A DNA stretch of 64,000 bases from Frigoriglobus tundricola (GTDB lineage Bacteria > Planctomycetota > Planctomycetia > Gemmatales > Gemmataceae), in contig NZ_CP053452.2 of NCBI RefSeq assembly GCF_013128195.2, forward strand, positions 1,116,001-1,180,000, in the 5' to 3' direction. This document shows, one piece after another, positions 44,525 through 54,184 of this stretch; the stretch's first letter is position 1, and every line of letters begins with the position of its first letter. The translations under genes and the position numbers were made by a program. A model generated the notes under the pieces. It was given only the letters and a program-made list of their open reading frames with translations. It did no database searches and was not told the origin of the DNA.

Positions 44525-47500
44525 TTACTTCGATGAACCGAACCCGCCGCTGACGCCGAGCGCGCCCGCAGCTCCCGCGGGCAGGTAGCGACTGAGGAAG
44601 AAGCGGACGGCCTCTTCAGTCAAGAGCGCGCCGACGTTGACCCGCACGATGGGGTTACTGGTTGTACCGGTGACCGACAGGCGTACGGTCCGGTTCGAGA
44701 GAAAATCGCTCACGTCCTGAATCAGACCGATCGGGACCGGCCCGACCGTCGGGAGCCGGAGCCCCAGCAACCGGAGCCCCCGGGCTTCGGGGCCGATCGT
44801 CCCGGTGTGGGCCACGACGTTCAAGTCCACGCGCCCGGCGGTCGTGATGGTCCCCTCGGCGAACACCTGAGCCGCAGGGTTGGAGAGCGCGATCCGCTGC
44901 ACCCGGACCAGTCCGCCCTTGAGAGTAGCGCGTATCTCACCGGCCTGGAACGGCTTCACCAGCCCGATCGGGTTCAAGAACGGGGTGATCCCTTGCAGCA
45001 GGGGAATCTCCTTGACCGAAGCGTTGTTGAGTGCGGCGGTGAGCGATCCGATCAGGTCGTCGGCCGAGCGCACGTTCGTGCCCGCGAGGTCGAACTGCCC
45101 CGTCAACCGACCGTTGCCCAGGAACGAGCTTTCGCTCAGTTCGGGCGAGATCGTGCGGAGCGGAACGTCCGTGAACCGGACCTGCCCGTTGACCCGCGTC
45201 TCGGTGCCCCAATCGACGGTCAAGTCGGCCCGGGCGCGGCCGGTGCCCGCGCTCGCCGCCGCGTCCCGCACCGCGAGTTGCCCGTACCCGCCCGGTACGG
45301 TCGAGAAATCGAACGGGAGCCGGAGTTCCGTCACCGCGGCGCCCGACACCTTCCCGCGGGACAACGTGAACGTGCCCGAACCGTGTGTCGCGCGGCCGAA
45401 CCGCCCGTGGACGGCCAGTGCGACCGACCCTTCGATCAGCCCCGCCGCGCCACTGATCGGTGCGAACAACTGTTTCGCTTCCGCGCCGTCCAGGGACACG
45501 GTGAACGTGTTCCGCCCGATCTCACCGGGCCGCACCTGAGCCCTGGCGCGGAGTTCGCCACCCGCGACGCGACCGCTCACGTCGGCCAGTCGCAGTATGC
45601 CGTCCTGGAGTGTCAGTTTGCCGGTCACTTCGCGTGCGAGCTGCGACTGGTTCCACCGGAGCCCGGCGACCCGCACCGTCCCCGCACCCGCCGAGAAATC
45701 GTTCTCGAAATCGAAGCTGACATCCACCTTGCCGGCGAGCGGGGCGAGCGAGCGGAGTCCCATTTCCGGAGCGATGCGGGACAGATCGACGCCGGTCAAG
45801 CGGACCGACCCGCGCGGGGCCTTAGCCGGGGCCGGCTGCGCGTCCTTCTTCTGGCCCGGATAGCGACCGTTGACCTCGAACGAGCCGCCGAGCGTCTTCC
45901 CCTCCAGTTCGTACTCGATGACCGAGTTGCGAACGGTCACCTTGCCCGTGAGGCGATCGGCGGGGATGCCCTGCACCGTGAGTTTCGGTGCGGTCACGTC
46001 CAGGTTGAGGTTCCCGACACGCGCCTGCCCGTCCTTCGCGGGGGGAATCGTTCCCGATACCGAGCCGGACACTTTGCCCGTGACCTTCACCGGAACGTCG
46101 GGCACGAGTTCCGTCGCCGCCGCGGCGTCCAGTGTTTTAAACACGACCTCGAACTTGCCGCTCTTGTCGGCTCCGAACGGAACGTCCGCTGAACCGGAAA
46201 TGGTGCCGCTGAAGATTTCGGCCTTCAGTTCCGAGACAACGAACTTCTCCGGCGTCAGTTCCCACTTCGCGTCGATATGGTTCGCCGTGGAACTCGCGAG
46301 CTTGAGCTTGGTTGCCTTGATGCTGCCCTTCGCGGTGTACGCGAGCGGCGCGAGTGCGCCCGTGACCGCCGTGTCGGTTTGCAAGACGCCCTCGACCGGG
46401 GCCGGGAGCGAGACTTCGGGTACCAGCTTCCGCAGATCGGTCACGTCGGCGCCGGTCGTCCGCACCGTCGCGCGAAAGGGATACTGACCGGACAGGCCCA
46501 GCGTGGCCCCCGCGGTGATCGGAATCCCCTCCAGCGTGACCTTTGCCTCTTTCAGCACCGCTTCGCCCTTGGCGACGGTCACTGACAACACGATGTCTTT
46601 CGCATGACGCCCCTCAATGACCAACTCCCGCGAGGACACTTCCGCCGACCCGTTCCATCCGGCCGGATCGGAGATCGTCTCATACGGGGCCCTCATCGAC
46701 ACTTTCCCGGTCACCGTTCCGCCCACAGTGACCGGGAAGCTGGGCAGCGCCTTGGCCACCTGACCGAGTGGAACGTTGTCAATGGTCAGATCGGCGGTCA
46801 CGTCACCCGGCGGCGAGGTCGCCGCGGCGAGGGTGCCGCGGAGCGTCCCCGGCGCCCCTTTATCGGGCTGATCGATCAGCCCCTTCAGTTCGGTCAGGTT
46901 GAATTTGCCGTTCTGATACGTCATGTGCGCCGAGAGCTCGCGAACGGTCAGCCCTTCGAGCGTCAGCGCCGGCGAGGACAGCGTACCCGAGAACTGGTAC
47001 GCGGCCTGACTGGTCACGCCGCCGACCGGAACGACGACCTTCGCCTCGGCCGTGACCTTTCCGCTGATCTTGTAGGCGAACTTCACGTCGAGCTTCTTCA
47101 ACAGCTCGGCAATTTCGATGTCGCGGAGCCGGATCGTGGCGTCGAGCGTCGTGGGGGCGTCTTTCTTGGGCGGGTCGGCCGGCTTCTTGTCCTGCGGGTT
47201 TCGGGCACACGCGACGGGCTCGTGCAAAGGCCGCGTCCGGCCCGAGGTCTTCTTCTCCTGGTGGAACTCGTACTGGGTCCCCGCGCGGCGCAGGTGAATG
47301 GGAATATCGTCGCTGTCGAACCCGAGAACCTTCACCCCCGTGATCGCGCCGGACCCGCCGCCGTCCGGTTCGAGGCGACCGTCCGCGTACATGCGCAGCG
47401 TCAGATCGGCGTGGCCCTTCAGCTTGCCCTCGAAATCCTTCGGCAGTTTCCACTCGGCGGGCAACTGCTTGATGTCGAGGTTCGTGGCCGAGACCTTGAG

Positions 47501-48466
47501 GTGGGCGACCGTCGGCTCGGGGCCAAAATCACAGTCCCCGTCCAGAGCGATCGACCCACCGGCCAACTCGGCGCGGGTGCCGGCCAGGGTCAATTTGCTC
47601 CCCGAAACGGTAATCGTTCCGGTCAGGTGCGTGAGGGTCGCGTTGGCGTCGGGGAGCGTGAGTGCGGCCGCGTTCGGTTTGATCTCAACGGAGTAGTGAG
47701 TCTCGGCGGCCGAATCGGTCCAGAGCCGCAGCGTCACCGCCCCGCGGCCATTCGCCTGGACGTGTTTCCACACACTGGCCGGAACAAAGGGAATGGAGCC
47801 GAGCCGGTCCATTGTCAGCGGTCCGTCACCGGTAGCGAGGCTCACCGAGCCGGACTTGCCCCTACTCGTCACGTCGCCGGTGATCGTCCACTTCGCCCAA
47901 AGCGGGTCATCGAGTGTACCGGCCACTTTGAGGCCGTCGCCGTTCGGTTCGACGCTAAGCTTCAGATGTTGGATGGCGAACTCCGGGCGCCCGTCCTGGC
48001 GGATGGTAACGCGTCCGTCGTCGAGCGTCACGCCGGGCCACTGTCCCGATCCGCCCCCCGACGGTGTTTGGGGGAGTGTGGTGAGCACCTGCCCGTCGGC
48101 CCCGACGTGGAGCGTCAGGTTCACGCCACGGAGGCTGACCTTTTGGGGCGCGACCCGCCCCGTTGCCAGATCGAACAGCGACACGTCCGCGCCCGCGTCC
48201 GTGACCGCCAAGACCTCGGCGTTCGCAGGGTCTGGGGCCGCCGCGTCGAAGACGCGAAGGCCGATGCTGCTGGTGAACAGCCCGAGCCGAACGCTCGTGA
48301 CCTCAACCGGCATCCCGATCCGATCGCGGATCTTGTCGGCGACGAGTTCCTTCCCAGCAGTCGTCCCGAAGTACACCCCCAGTCCCACACGGATCAAGAG
48401 GACGACCGCGACCACACCGCCAACGGCGTACAGCGCCCACCGCCCGACCCGACGCGTCGTGACCAT
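44525..48466 (-). CDS. Large AsmA/TamB-like envelope protein
   Basis: A 1313-residue protein. The start at 48466 has GGAGG upstream and opens with one transmembrane helix (WALYAVGGVVAVVLLIRVGLG), followed by the AsmA-type segment GKELVADKIRDRIGMPVEV. The rest is a very long run of short beta strands with repeated units such as GTVTGKVSMRAPYE, GTLAAATSPPGDVTADLTI and TGKVSGSVSGT. The C-terminal 250 residues (GSVALAVHGRFGRATHGSG to the NRTVRLSVTGTTSNPIVRVN part) are the AsmA/TamB-like end. This architecture builds bridge-like lipid or protein transport conduits between membranes. A polysaccharide export gene lies 143 bp downstream. There is a Lys/Pro-rich insert (NPQDKKPADPPKKDAPT) near residue 420. 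Confidence 0.82.
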   Translation of the reverse strand: MVTTRRVGRWALYAVGGVVAVVLLIRVGLGVYFGTTAGKELVADKIRDRIGMPVEVTSVRLGLFTSSIGLRVFDAAAPDPANAEVLAVTDAGADVSLFDLATGRVAPQKVSLRGVNLTLHVGADGQVLTTLPQTPSGGGSGQWPGVTLDDGRVTIRQDGRPEFAIQHLKLSVEPNGDGLKVAGTLDDPLWAKWTITGDVTSRGKSGSVSLATGDGPLTMDRLGSIPFVPASVWKHVQANGRGAVTLRLWTDSAAETHYSVEIKPNAAALTLPDANATLTHLTGTITVSGSKLTLAGTRAELAGGSIALDGDCDFGPEPTVAHLKVSATNLDIKQLPAEWKLPKDFEGKLKGHADLTLRMYADGRLEPDGGGSGAITGVKVLGFDSDDIPIHLRRAGTQYEFHQEKKTSGRTRPLHEPVACARNPQDKKPADPPKKDAPTTLDATIRLRDIEIAELLKKLDVKFAYKISGKVTAEAKVVVPVGGVTSQAAYQFSGTLSSPALTLEGLTVRELSAHMTYQNGKFNLTELKGLIDQPDKGAPGTLRGTLAAATSPPGDVTADLTIDNVPLGQVAKALPSFPVTVGGTVTGKVSMRAPYETISDPAGWNGSAEVSSRELVIEGRHAKDIVLSVTVAKGEAVLKEAKVTLEGIPITAGATLGLSGQYPFRATVRTTGADVTDLRKLVPEVSLPAPVEGVLQTDTAVTGALAPLAYTAKGSIKATKLKLASSTANHIDAKWELTPEKFVVSELKAEIFSGTISGSADVPFGADKSGKFEVVFKTLDAAAATELVPDVPVKVTGKVSGSVSGTIPPAKDGQARVGNLNLDVTAPKLTVQGIPADRLTGKVTVRNSVIEYELEGKTLGGSFEVNGRYPGQKKDAQPAPAKAPRGSVRLTGVDLSRIAPEMGLRSLAPLAGKVDVSFDFENDFSAGAGTVRVAGLRWNQSQLAREVTGKLTLQDGILRLADVSGRVAGGELRARAQVRPGEIGRNTFTVSLDGAEAKQLFAPISGAAGLIEGSVALAVHGRFGRATHGSGTFTLSRGKVSGAAVTELRLPFDFSTVPGGYGQLAVRDAAASAGTGRARADLTVDWGTETRVNGQVRFTDVPLRTISPELSESSFLGNGRLTGQFDLAGTNVRSADDLIGSLTAALNNASVKEIPLLQGITPFLNPIGLVKPFQAGEIRATLKGGLVRVQRIALSNPAAQVFAEGTITTAGRVDLNVVAHTGTIGPEARGLRLLGLRLPTVGPVPIGLIQDVSDFLSNRTVRLSVTGTTSNPIVRVNVGALLTEEAVRFFLSRYLPAGAAGALGVSGGFGSSK

Positions 48467-48898
48467 GCCCCAGCCTCCGGACCAGGTTTCGAGGGGACCG
48501 CCTTCCAAGCTCGCTCCATTTTTGCACATCGCGTTCCAACCTCGCCGAGGTGACCACACGACTTTCGCCCCGAGCCCGTTGCCTCCCCTTCCCGACCGGT
48601 ACAGTTCTCACCGAGTGAAGCCTTACGTCGTAAAGTCGAGAGCCTGGACCCGCTCAAAAACTCTGGCTTTATGACTTGCGACTTCGGACTTGAGACCTCG
48701 TCAGGTCCGCGAATTGACCCGCCGCCTCCCGTTCGGCCCGTGTCACCGGCCGAGGGTCACGCGGCCGCGGTGCGCCGTTTGCTCGAAGTCGTACTTAACG
48801 GAGCGGTTCAGGGCTTCGTTTGCGGCTCTCCCGTGCGAAAGGCTCATTCGCACCCCACCTCGCCTGCCCCTTGCATCGCACCAGTTGAGGAAAACACA
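48467..48898. repeat. Divergent intergenic region with imperfect palindromic repeat
   Basis: A 432-bp spacer between divergent AsmA-like and PfpI genes. Near 48623-48678 the segments CGTAAAGTCGAGAG and CTCTGGCTTTATG form an imperfect hairpin. Similar words (CTCTCTCGGGCTTTGG, GCTTTACGAC) recur near 61495-61520, so both may be members of one dispersed element. The frame at 48671 is open into the PfpI gene, but its first 76 codons look non-coding. No further gene is supported. Confidence 0.4.
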
Positions 48899-49459
48899 AT
48901 GGCCGAGTTATCTGGGTTCCGTGTCGCCGTACTCGCGACCAACGGGTTTGAAGAGTCCGAGTTGACCGAACCGGTCAAAGCGCTCAAGGCGGCCGACGCC
49001 GAAGTCAGCATTGTCTCGCTCAAAGAGGGCGAAATTCAGGGCGTGCGGCACGACGAAAAGGGGAAGAAAGTTCGCGTCGATCGCCTGATCGGCGACGTGC
49101 GTGCCGACGAGTTCGACGGGGTCGTCCTCCCCGGCGGCACCATGAACGCCGACACCATGCGGGCCGTTCCGGAGGTGCTGGCGTTTTTGAGATCGATTCA
49201 GAACACGGGCAAACCCATTGCGGCGATCTGCCACGCGCCGTGGGAGCTGATCTCCGCGGGCCTGGTCCGCGGGCGGACGCTGACCAGCTACCACACGCTC
49301 CGCGACGACATCGCGAACGCCGGCGGCACCTGGTTCGACATGGAACTCGTTGAAGACGGGAACTGGGTCACGAGCCGCCAGCCCTCCGACCTGCCGGCAT
49401 TCAACGCGGCCATGCTCCGGTTGTTCGAGCGCAGCACGGCGACCGCGGCCCGCGCGTAA
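48899..49459 (+). CDS. PfpI/DJ-1 family protein
   Basis: A 186-residue protein of the PfpI/DJ-1 superfamily, the size usual for the group. Core motifs are ATNGFEESEL (Glu18 and Glu19), VVLPGGTMNADTMR and AAICHAPWELISAG, with nucleophile Cys111 and His112 next to it. Members act as intracellular proteases, glyoxalase/deglycase-like enzymes or chaperones, so the exact reaction is open. GAGGA lies before the ATG at 48899; the frame from 48671 would add 76 unlikely residues. It is the first gene of a plus-strand run of stress-type genes. Confidence 0.92.
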   Translation: MAELSGFRVAVLATNGFEESELTEPVKALKAADAEVSIVSLKEGEIQGVRHDEKGKKVRVDRLIGDVRADEFDGVVLPGGTMNADTMRAVPEVLAFLRSIQNTGKPIAAICHAPWELISAGLVRGRTLTSYHTLRDDIANAGGTWFDMELVEDGNWVTSRQPSDLPAFNAAMLRLFERSTATAARA

Positions 49460-49694
49460 TCGGGGTGTGCATTGTGAACAGCGGCCGAAGCCGCGCGGGC
49501 GCAGGGCGGTGCCCGCGCCCGCGCACCCGTTTGCTCGTGAGATGACTGTTCGCGTCGCGTCGACTGGGACGTGCCCGTAGCCGCTGCCAGGTTAATCGGA
49601 AAACCCCGAATAGACGGGCCGCGGGCACCACCGTTGCATCTCGAACCACCCGCCCGCCTGCCCCCTCACCTTCACTCACATTCGCGGAGTTCTC

Positions 49695-50207
49695 ATGTTT
49701 CGCACGACGAAACTGTTTGCCAGTGTTGCGCTGATCGCCATTGCCCTCGGCGCTCGGGCCGATGACAAACCGGCCGCCGATCAACCGTTCGACGACGCCA
49801 CGTTCGTGAAAAAGGCCGCGATCGGCGGGATGTACGAGGTGCAGGTGGGGAAGGCGGTTGCGCCCCAAGCCAAGAACGACGACGTTAAAAAGTTCGCTGA
49901 AAAAATGGTGAAGGATCACACCACCGCGAACGAGGAACTCAAGGCCGCCGCCCTCTCCGCCGGTATCCCGGTGCCCACCAAGCTCGACGACAAGCACCAA
50001 CAGAAGTTCGAGTCCTTCAAGTCCTACAAGGGCACCAACCTGGACCAGGACTATGTGAAGGACATGGTGAAGGACCACGAAGAAGACGTGGCGCTGTTCA
50101 CCCGCGCGAGCAAGGAGGCGAAAGACGCGGCCATCAAGAACTTCGCGACCAAGACACTGCCCACGCTCCAGAAGCACCTCGAGATGGTGAAGAAGCTCGA
50201 CAAGTAA
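49695..50207 (+). CDS. DUF4142 exported protein
   Basis: A 170-residue exported four-helix protein of the DUF4142 family. The signal peptide is residues 1-22 (LFASVALIAIALGARA). The mature part has the family pattern FVKKAAIGGMYEVQVGKAVA near residue 37, HTTANEEL near residue 75 and KDHEEDVALFTRAS near residue 125. The fold is ferritin-like but lacks an obvious di-iron ligand set. Such proteins occur in stress- and envelope-related operons. The ferritin-like DUF892 gene follows 66 bp later. Confidence 0.9.
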   Translation: MFRTTKLFASVALIAIALGARADDKPAADQPFDDATFVKKAAIGGMYEVQVGKAVAPQAKNDDVKKFAEKMVKDHTTANEELKAAALSAGIPVPTKLDDKHQQKFESFKSYKGTNLDQDYVKDMVKDHEEDVALFTRASKEAKDAAIKNFATKTLPTLQKHLEMVKKLDK

Positions 50208-50273
50208 GCCCACCCGCGGCCGGGCGGCGCGGGGCCGCCCGGGCGGACGGGAATCTCAATCAGGAGGCACCCC

Positions 50274-50762
50274 ATGGCGAAGACCCTCACGGACCTGTTC
50301 TACGATCAGCTCCAAGACGCCTATAGTGCCGAGACGCAGCTCACGAAGGCGCTGCCGAAGATGGCCCGGGCCGCGGCGTCGGACGACCTGCGGGCCGGGT
50401 TCGAGCAGCACCTGAGCGAAACCAAGAACCAGGTCGCGCGGCTGGAAAAGGTGTGCCAGCAGGTCGGGTGCAAGACCGGCTCCAACACCTGCGAAGCCAT
50501 GCAGGGGCTGATCGAGGAGGGCGAGGAGATCATCGGCCTGGGGCTCGATCAAGACGCCCAGGACGCCGGCCTGATCGCCGCCGCGCAAAAGGTGGAGCAC
50601 TATGAGATCGCCCTGTACGGGTCGCTCTGCTCCTTCGCCAAGAAGCTCGGCCACCAGGACGCCGCACGGATCCTCCACGAAACGCTCGAAGAGGAGCGGA
50701 AGACCGACGAGAAGCTCACGAAGCTCGCCGAGAGCGGCGTGAACGAGAAGGCGCACAAGTGA
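50274..50762 (+). CDS. Ferritin-like DUF892 protein (YciE/YciF family)
   Basis: A 162-residue cytoplasmic four-helix protein. It opens with LTDLFYDQLQDAYSAETQLTK (the family start) and ends with HETLEEERKTDEKLTKLAE, where acidic and His residues (for example the conserved E in DAYSAE, H in VEHYEI and E in LEEE) could hold a di-iron site. AGGAGG lies before the ATG. The family is associated with osmotic and oxidative stress. It pairs with DUF4142 upstream, and a terminator-like hairpin follows it at 50791. Confidence 0.92.
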   Translation: MAKTLTDLFYDQLQDAYSAETQLTKALPKMARAAASDDLRAGFEQHLSETKNQVARLEKVCQQVGCKTGSNTCEAMQGLIEEGEEIIGLGLDQDAQDAGLIAAAQKVEHYEIALYGSLCSFAKKLGHQDAARILHETLEEERKTDEKLTKLAESGVNEKAHK

Positions 50763-50790
50763 CTCGGGCCGGCGCAAACGTTGCACCGAC

Positions 50791-50826
50791 GGGGCCGGGA
50801 GCGTGAACGCTCCCGGCCCCGCCTTT
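50791..50826 (+). terminator. Intrinsic-terminator-like hairpin after DUF892
   Basis: GGGGCCGGGAGCG and CGCTCCCGGCCCC form a perfect 13-bp stem with a TGAA loop, followed by GCCTTTT. It lies 29 bp after the DUF892 stop and before the next gene, so it should end the DUF4142-DUF892 transcript. The T-run is short but the stem is very stable. Confidence 0.75.
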
Positions 50827-50870
50827 TCGCCCGCTCGTCTCAATTCGTTCTCTGACCCCAGAGGTTCGTT

Positions 50871-51878
50871 ATGTCCGTTTCGCTGAAGCCGCTCCGCGAG
50901 CAGGTGATCGTGATTACGGGTGCCTCAAGCGGCATCGGACTGGCCACCGCGCAAGCGGCCGCACGGGGCGGGGCGCGCGTCGTCCTCGCCGCCCGCAACG
51001 AACCGGCACTGGCCGAGATCGTTCGCGACATCGCCCGAGCCGGCGGGACCGCCGTTCATGTTGAAGCGGACGTGAGCCGGCGCGAGGACGTGGAGAAGAT
51101 CGCACAGGTCGCCGTCGCGCGGTTCGGCGGCTTCGACACCTGGGTGAACAACGCCGGGCAGGGCCTGTACGGCACGCTCGAACAGGTCAGCGAGGGGGAC
51201 CAGCGGCGGCTGTTCGACGTGAACTTCTGGAGCCAGGTGTACGGCTCGCTCGTCGCCGTGAAGCACCTCAAGTCCCGCGGCGGGGCGCTCATCAACATCG
51301 GCAGCGTGGCGTCCGAGATGGCGTTCCCGCTACTCGGCATGTACGCGGCGACGAAGCACGCGGTGAAGGGCTTCACCGAATCGCTGCGGATGGAACTCGA
51401 GGCCGAACGCGCACCGATCTCGGTGACGCTCGTCAAGCCCACCGGCATCGACACCCCGTTCCCGCAACACGCGAAGAACTACATGGACCGGGAGCCGCGG
51501 CTGCCCGATCCGGTGTACCGCCCCGAAGAGGTCGCGGCGGCCGTTCTGCAAGCGGCGACACGCCCCGAGCGCGACGTGTACGTGGGCACGGCGGCGCGGG
51601 TGATGAGTACCGTGGGGCGCCAGGTGCCGCGGGCAATGGACCGCCTCGGCGAGCGCGTACTGATGGGCCAGGAGGTGCGCCCCGAGGCGCCGCGCAACCC
51701 CGAAGGCGCGTTGTACAAACCGGGAACGGGCGGCCGGGTTCGGGGCGAGCACCCCGGGCCGGTGCTGCCGGTGAGTGTTTACAACCGCGCCGACCGGCAC
51801 CCGATCCTCGGCGGCTTGTTGCTCCTGGGCGTTGCCGGCGCGGCGGTGGCCCTTCTGAGCGGAAGTTCCCGGCGCTGA
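50871..51878 (+). CDS. Short-chain dehydrogenase/reductase with C-terminal membrane helix
   Basis: A 335-residue SDR oxidoreductase, longer than the usual 250. The cofactor motif is TGASSGIG (16-23), followed by NNAG (93-96), active Ser145, Tyr158 and Lys162 (YAATK). The extra C-terminal 70 residues end in a hydrophobic helix (GLLLLGVAGAAVALLSG), suggesting membrane attachment. Preference between NADH and NADPH is not decided by the sequence; Arg residues after the second strand (AARNEP) suggest NADPH. It belongs to the stress cassette; the substrate is unknown. Confidence 0.92.
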   Translation: MSVSLKPLREQVIVITGASSGIGLATAQAAARGGARVVLAARNEPALAEIVRDIARAGGTAVHVEADVSRREDVEKIAQVAVARFGGFDTWVNNAGQGLYGTLEQVSEGDQRRLFDVNFWSQVYGSLVAVKHLKSRGGALINIGSVASEMAFPLLGMYAATKHAVKGFTESLRMELEAERAPISVTLVKPTGIDTPFPQHAKNYMDREPRLPDPVYRPEEVAAAVLQAATRPERDVYVGTAARVMSTVGRQVPRAMDRLGERVLMGQEVRPEAPRNPEGALYKPGTGGRVRGEHPGPVLPVSVYNRADRHPILGGLLLLGVAGAAVALLSGSSRR

Positions 51879-51938
51879 ACGGCACCGTGATTGCTTGTCC
51901 GGGTGGGCGCTTCGGGTTCACTCATCATGAGGTGATTC

Positions 51939-52718
51939 ATGGCGGCAACTCTACTGACCACGGCGGTAAAATCGGCCGCCGGGTCCGGCTCGCGCGTCGC
52001 GCGGGCGGTCGATCGGCTCCCACCGGCCCGCACCAACCTGAGCAGCACCGAACGGTGGCTGTCACTGGCCGCGGGCGGAACCGTCGCTGGTCTGTGCCTC
52101 ACGGGCCGCACGCCCCCGGTCCTCTCGACCATCATCGGAACCGGGCTGATCTACCGCGCCCTGACCGGCAGCTGCCCGTGCTACCGGGCGCTCGGCGTGA
52201 ACACGGCGGGCTCGACGAAGCCGCGGACCGCGGTCCCGGCCGGCCACGGTACGCGGGTGGAACACGCGGTAACGGTGAACAAGCCGGTCGCGGACGTGTA
52301 CCGGTTCTGGCGCGACTTCGAAAACCTGCCCCGCTTCATGACGCACCTGATCGACGTGGACGCGACCACCGACGGGCGTTCCCACTGGATCGCCCGCGGG
52401 CCGCTCGGGACCGCGGTCGAGTGGGACGCCGAGATCGTGACCGATGTGCCCAACCAGGTGATCGCCTGGCGGTCCCTGGACGGCGCCGACGTAGACACCG
52501 CCGGCTCGGTCCACTTCGTCGAGCTGCCGCACAACCGCGGCACGGAAGTTCGCGTCGCGCTCAAGTACGACCCGCCGGCCGGGAAAGTCGGGACCGCCCT
52601 CGCAACGCTCGTCGGTAAATCACCGGAATCACAGATCAAGGCCGATATGCGGCACTTCAGGGAACTGATGGAAGCCGGCGAGATCCCCACCATCAAGGGG
52701 CAACCGCACGGGGAGTGA
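51939..52718 (+). CDS. DUF2892-SRPBCC fusion protein
   Basis: A 259-residue protein. Residues about 35-85 are a short DUF2892-type membrane segment with two hydrophobic helices (WLSLAAGGTVAGLCL, LSTIIGTGLIYRALTG) ending in CPCYRALG. Residues about 105-250 are a SRPBCC (polyketide cyclase/START-like) domain: VEHAVTVNKPVADVYRFWRD, WIARGPLGTAVEWDAEI and DMRHFRELMEAGE. This combination occurs in stress-associated clusters. It probably binds a hydrophobic ligand at the membrane. It follows the SDR gene by 60 bp in the same direction. Confidence 0.88.
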   Translation: MAATLLTTAVKSAAGSGSRVARAVDRLPPARTNLSSTERWLSLAAGGTVAGLCLTGRTPPVLSTIIGTGLIYRALTGSCPCYRALGVNTAGSTKPRTAVPAGHGTRVEHAVTVNKPVADVYRFWRDFENLPRFMTHLIDVDATTDGRSHWIARGPLGTAVEWDAEIVTDVPNQVIAWRSLDGADVDTAGSVHFVELPHNRGTEVRVALKYDPPAGKVGTALATLVGKSPESQIKADMRHFRELMEAGEIPTIKGQPHGE

Positions 52719-52783
52719 CGACCCCCACGACCGGCGCCCGACCGGGGCGGGGCGGGCGAGCACCTGCCTGAGTGGGTGCCGGC

Positions 52784-52837
52784 TGTGGTGCAGGCGCATC
52801 GCCCGCAAAGCTAAGCACGCGAGGCGCCTGCACCACA
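52784..52837. repeat. 54-bp near-perfect palindrome
   Basis: TGTGGTGCAGGCGC (52784-52797) and GCGCCTGCACCACA (52824-52837) are perfect reverse complements, centred on AGCT. The right side continues with ATAA. A second palindrome with similar ends (TGTGG... and ...CCACAATAA) lies at 61761-61826. It sits in the 221-bp spacer before the alcohol dehydrogenase gene. It is probably a dispersed palindromic element and may also act as a weak terminator. Confidence 0.6.
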
Positions 52838-52939
52838 ATAAGAGTCACTACCTCCTGCCGGTCCTACCCATCACAGCCGGGCGCCCGTTCCACAGACTTT
52901 TACTCGCCCTTACCTCCTCTCTAATCAAGCGACACCATC

Positions 52940-54106
52940 ATGAAAGCTCTTTGCTGGCGCGGACAAAAAGACGTGGCGGTCGAGCGCGTGCCCGACCCGA
53001 AGATCATCAACCCGCGGGACGCGATCATTAAGATCACGACGACCGCGATCTGCGGGTCGGACCTGCACCTGTACGACGGCTACATCCCGACGATGAAGGC
53101 CGGCGACATCCTCGGCCACGAGTTCATGGGCGAGGTGGTCGAGACCGGGCACGCCGTCACCAACCTCAAAAAGGGCGACCGCGTGGTGGTCCCCTTCACC
53201 ATCGCGTGCGGCGGGTGCTTCTTCTGCAAGAAGCAGTTCTACTCGGCGTGCGACAACTCCAACCCGACGCCCGAGACGGCCGAGGCCGTGTACGGCGCCT
53301 CGCCGAGCGCACTGTTCGGCTATTCGCACATGTTCGGCGGGTACGCCGGCGGGCAGGCCGAGTTCGTGCGCGTCCCGTTCGCGGACGTCGGCCCGGTTAA
53401 GGTGCCCGCGCACCTCACCGACGAGCAGGTGCTGTTCCTCTCGGACATCTTCCCGACCGGCTACATGGCCGCGGAGAACTGCAACATCGAACCGGGCGAC
53501 ACGGTCGCCGTGTGGGGGTGCGGCCCGGTCGGGCTGTTCTGCATCAAGAGCGCGTTCCTGCTCGGCGCCGCCCGCGTCATCGCCATCGACGACGTCGAGG
53601 GGCGGCTGAAACGGGCCCGCGAGTGCGGGGCCGAGGCCGTGAACTTCGCGCACGTCGACCTGCTGAAGTGGCTGGAGGAGAGGACCGCCGGCCGCGGGCC
53701 GGATTCGTGCATCGACGCGGTCGGGCTGGAAGCGCACGGCACCGGCATCGCCGGCATCTACGACCGGGTGAAGGCGGCGACGTACATGGCGACCGACCGG
53801 CCGACCGCACTGCGCCAGGCGATCATGGCCTGCCGCAAGGGCGGCACGGTGTCGATCCCCGGCGTGTACGGCGGGCTGCTCGACAAGTTGCCGATGGGCG
53901 CCGCGTTCGCGAAGGGCCTGACCTTCAAGATGGGGCAGACCCACGTCCACAAGTACCTGAAACCGCTGATCGCGCGCATCGAACGCGGCGAAATCGACCC
54001 GTCGTTCGTCATCACGCACCGCTACAAACTGGCCGACGCGGCCCGGGCGTACAAGGAGTTCTCGACTATGAAGGACGAGTGCCTGAAGGTCGTTCTGAAG
54101 CCGTAG
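52940..54106 (+). CDS. Zinc-dependent alcohol dehydrogenase (MDR family)
   Basis: A 388-residue medium-chain dehydrogenase. Catalytic zinc ligands are Cys38 (ICGSDLH), His60 and Glu61 (GHEF). Four structural-zinc cysteines are visible at 90, 93, 96 and 104 (CGGCFFC, then C). The Rossmann motif is VWGCGPVG (about 190-197). The insert with DNSNPTPE and the YGG tail resemble the glutathione-independent formaldehyde or threonine-type dehydrogenase subgroup, so the substrate could be an alcohol or aldehyde. The ATG at 52940 has only a weak ribosome site. The SDR gene follows 78 bp later. It fits a detoxification role in the stress run. Confidence 0.92.
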   Translation: MKALCWRGQKDVAVERVPDPKIINPRDAIIKITTTAICGSDLHLYDGYIPTMKAGDILGHEFMGEVVETGHAVTNLKKGDRVVVPFTIACGGCFFCKKQFYSACDNSNPTPETAEAVYGASPSALFGYSHMFGGYAGGQAEFVRVPFADVGPVKVPAHLTDEQVLFLSDIFPTGYMAAENCNIEPGDTVAVWGCGPVGLFCIKSAFLLGAARVIAIDDVEGRLKRARECGAEAVNFAHVDLLKWLEERTAGRGPDSCIDAVGLEAHGTGIAGIYDRVKAATYMATDRPTALRQAIMACRKGGTVSIPGVYGGLLDKLPMGAAFAKGLTFKMGQTHVHKYLKPLIARIERGEIDPSFVITHRYKLADAARAYKEFSTMKDECLKVVLKP

Positions 54107-54184
54107 TCATCATCCGAATCCGAGCCGACGCCGTGGCACGACCGTTGCAGGGATTCGTGGGAACAATTTCTGAGGGTGTTTCCC

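Noticed and set aside
46604-48553. 649-residue plus-strand frame opposite the AsmA-like gene
   Set aside because: Antisense shadow with no recognisable domain or start signal.
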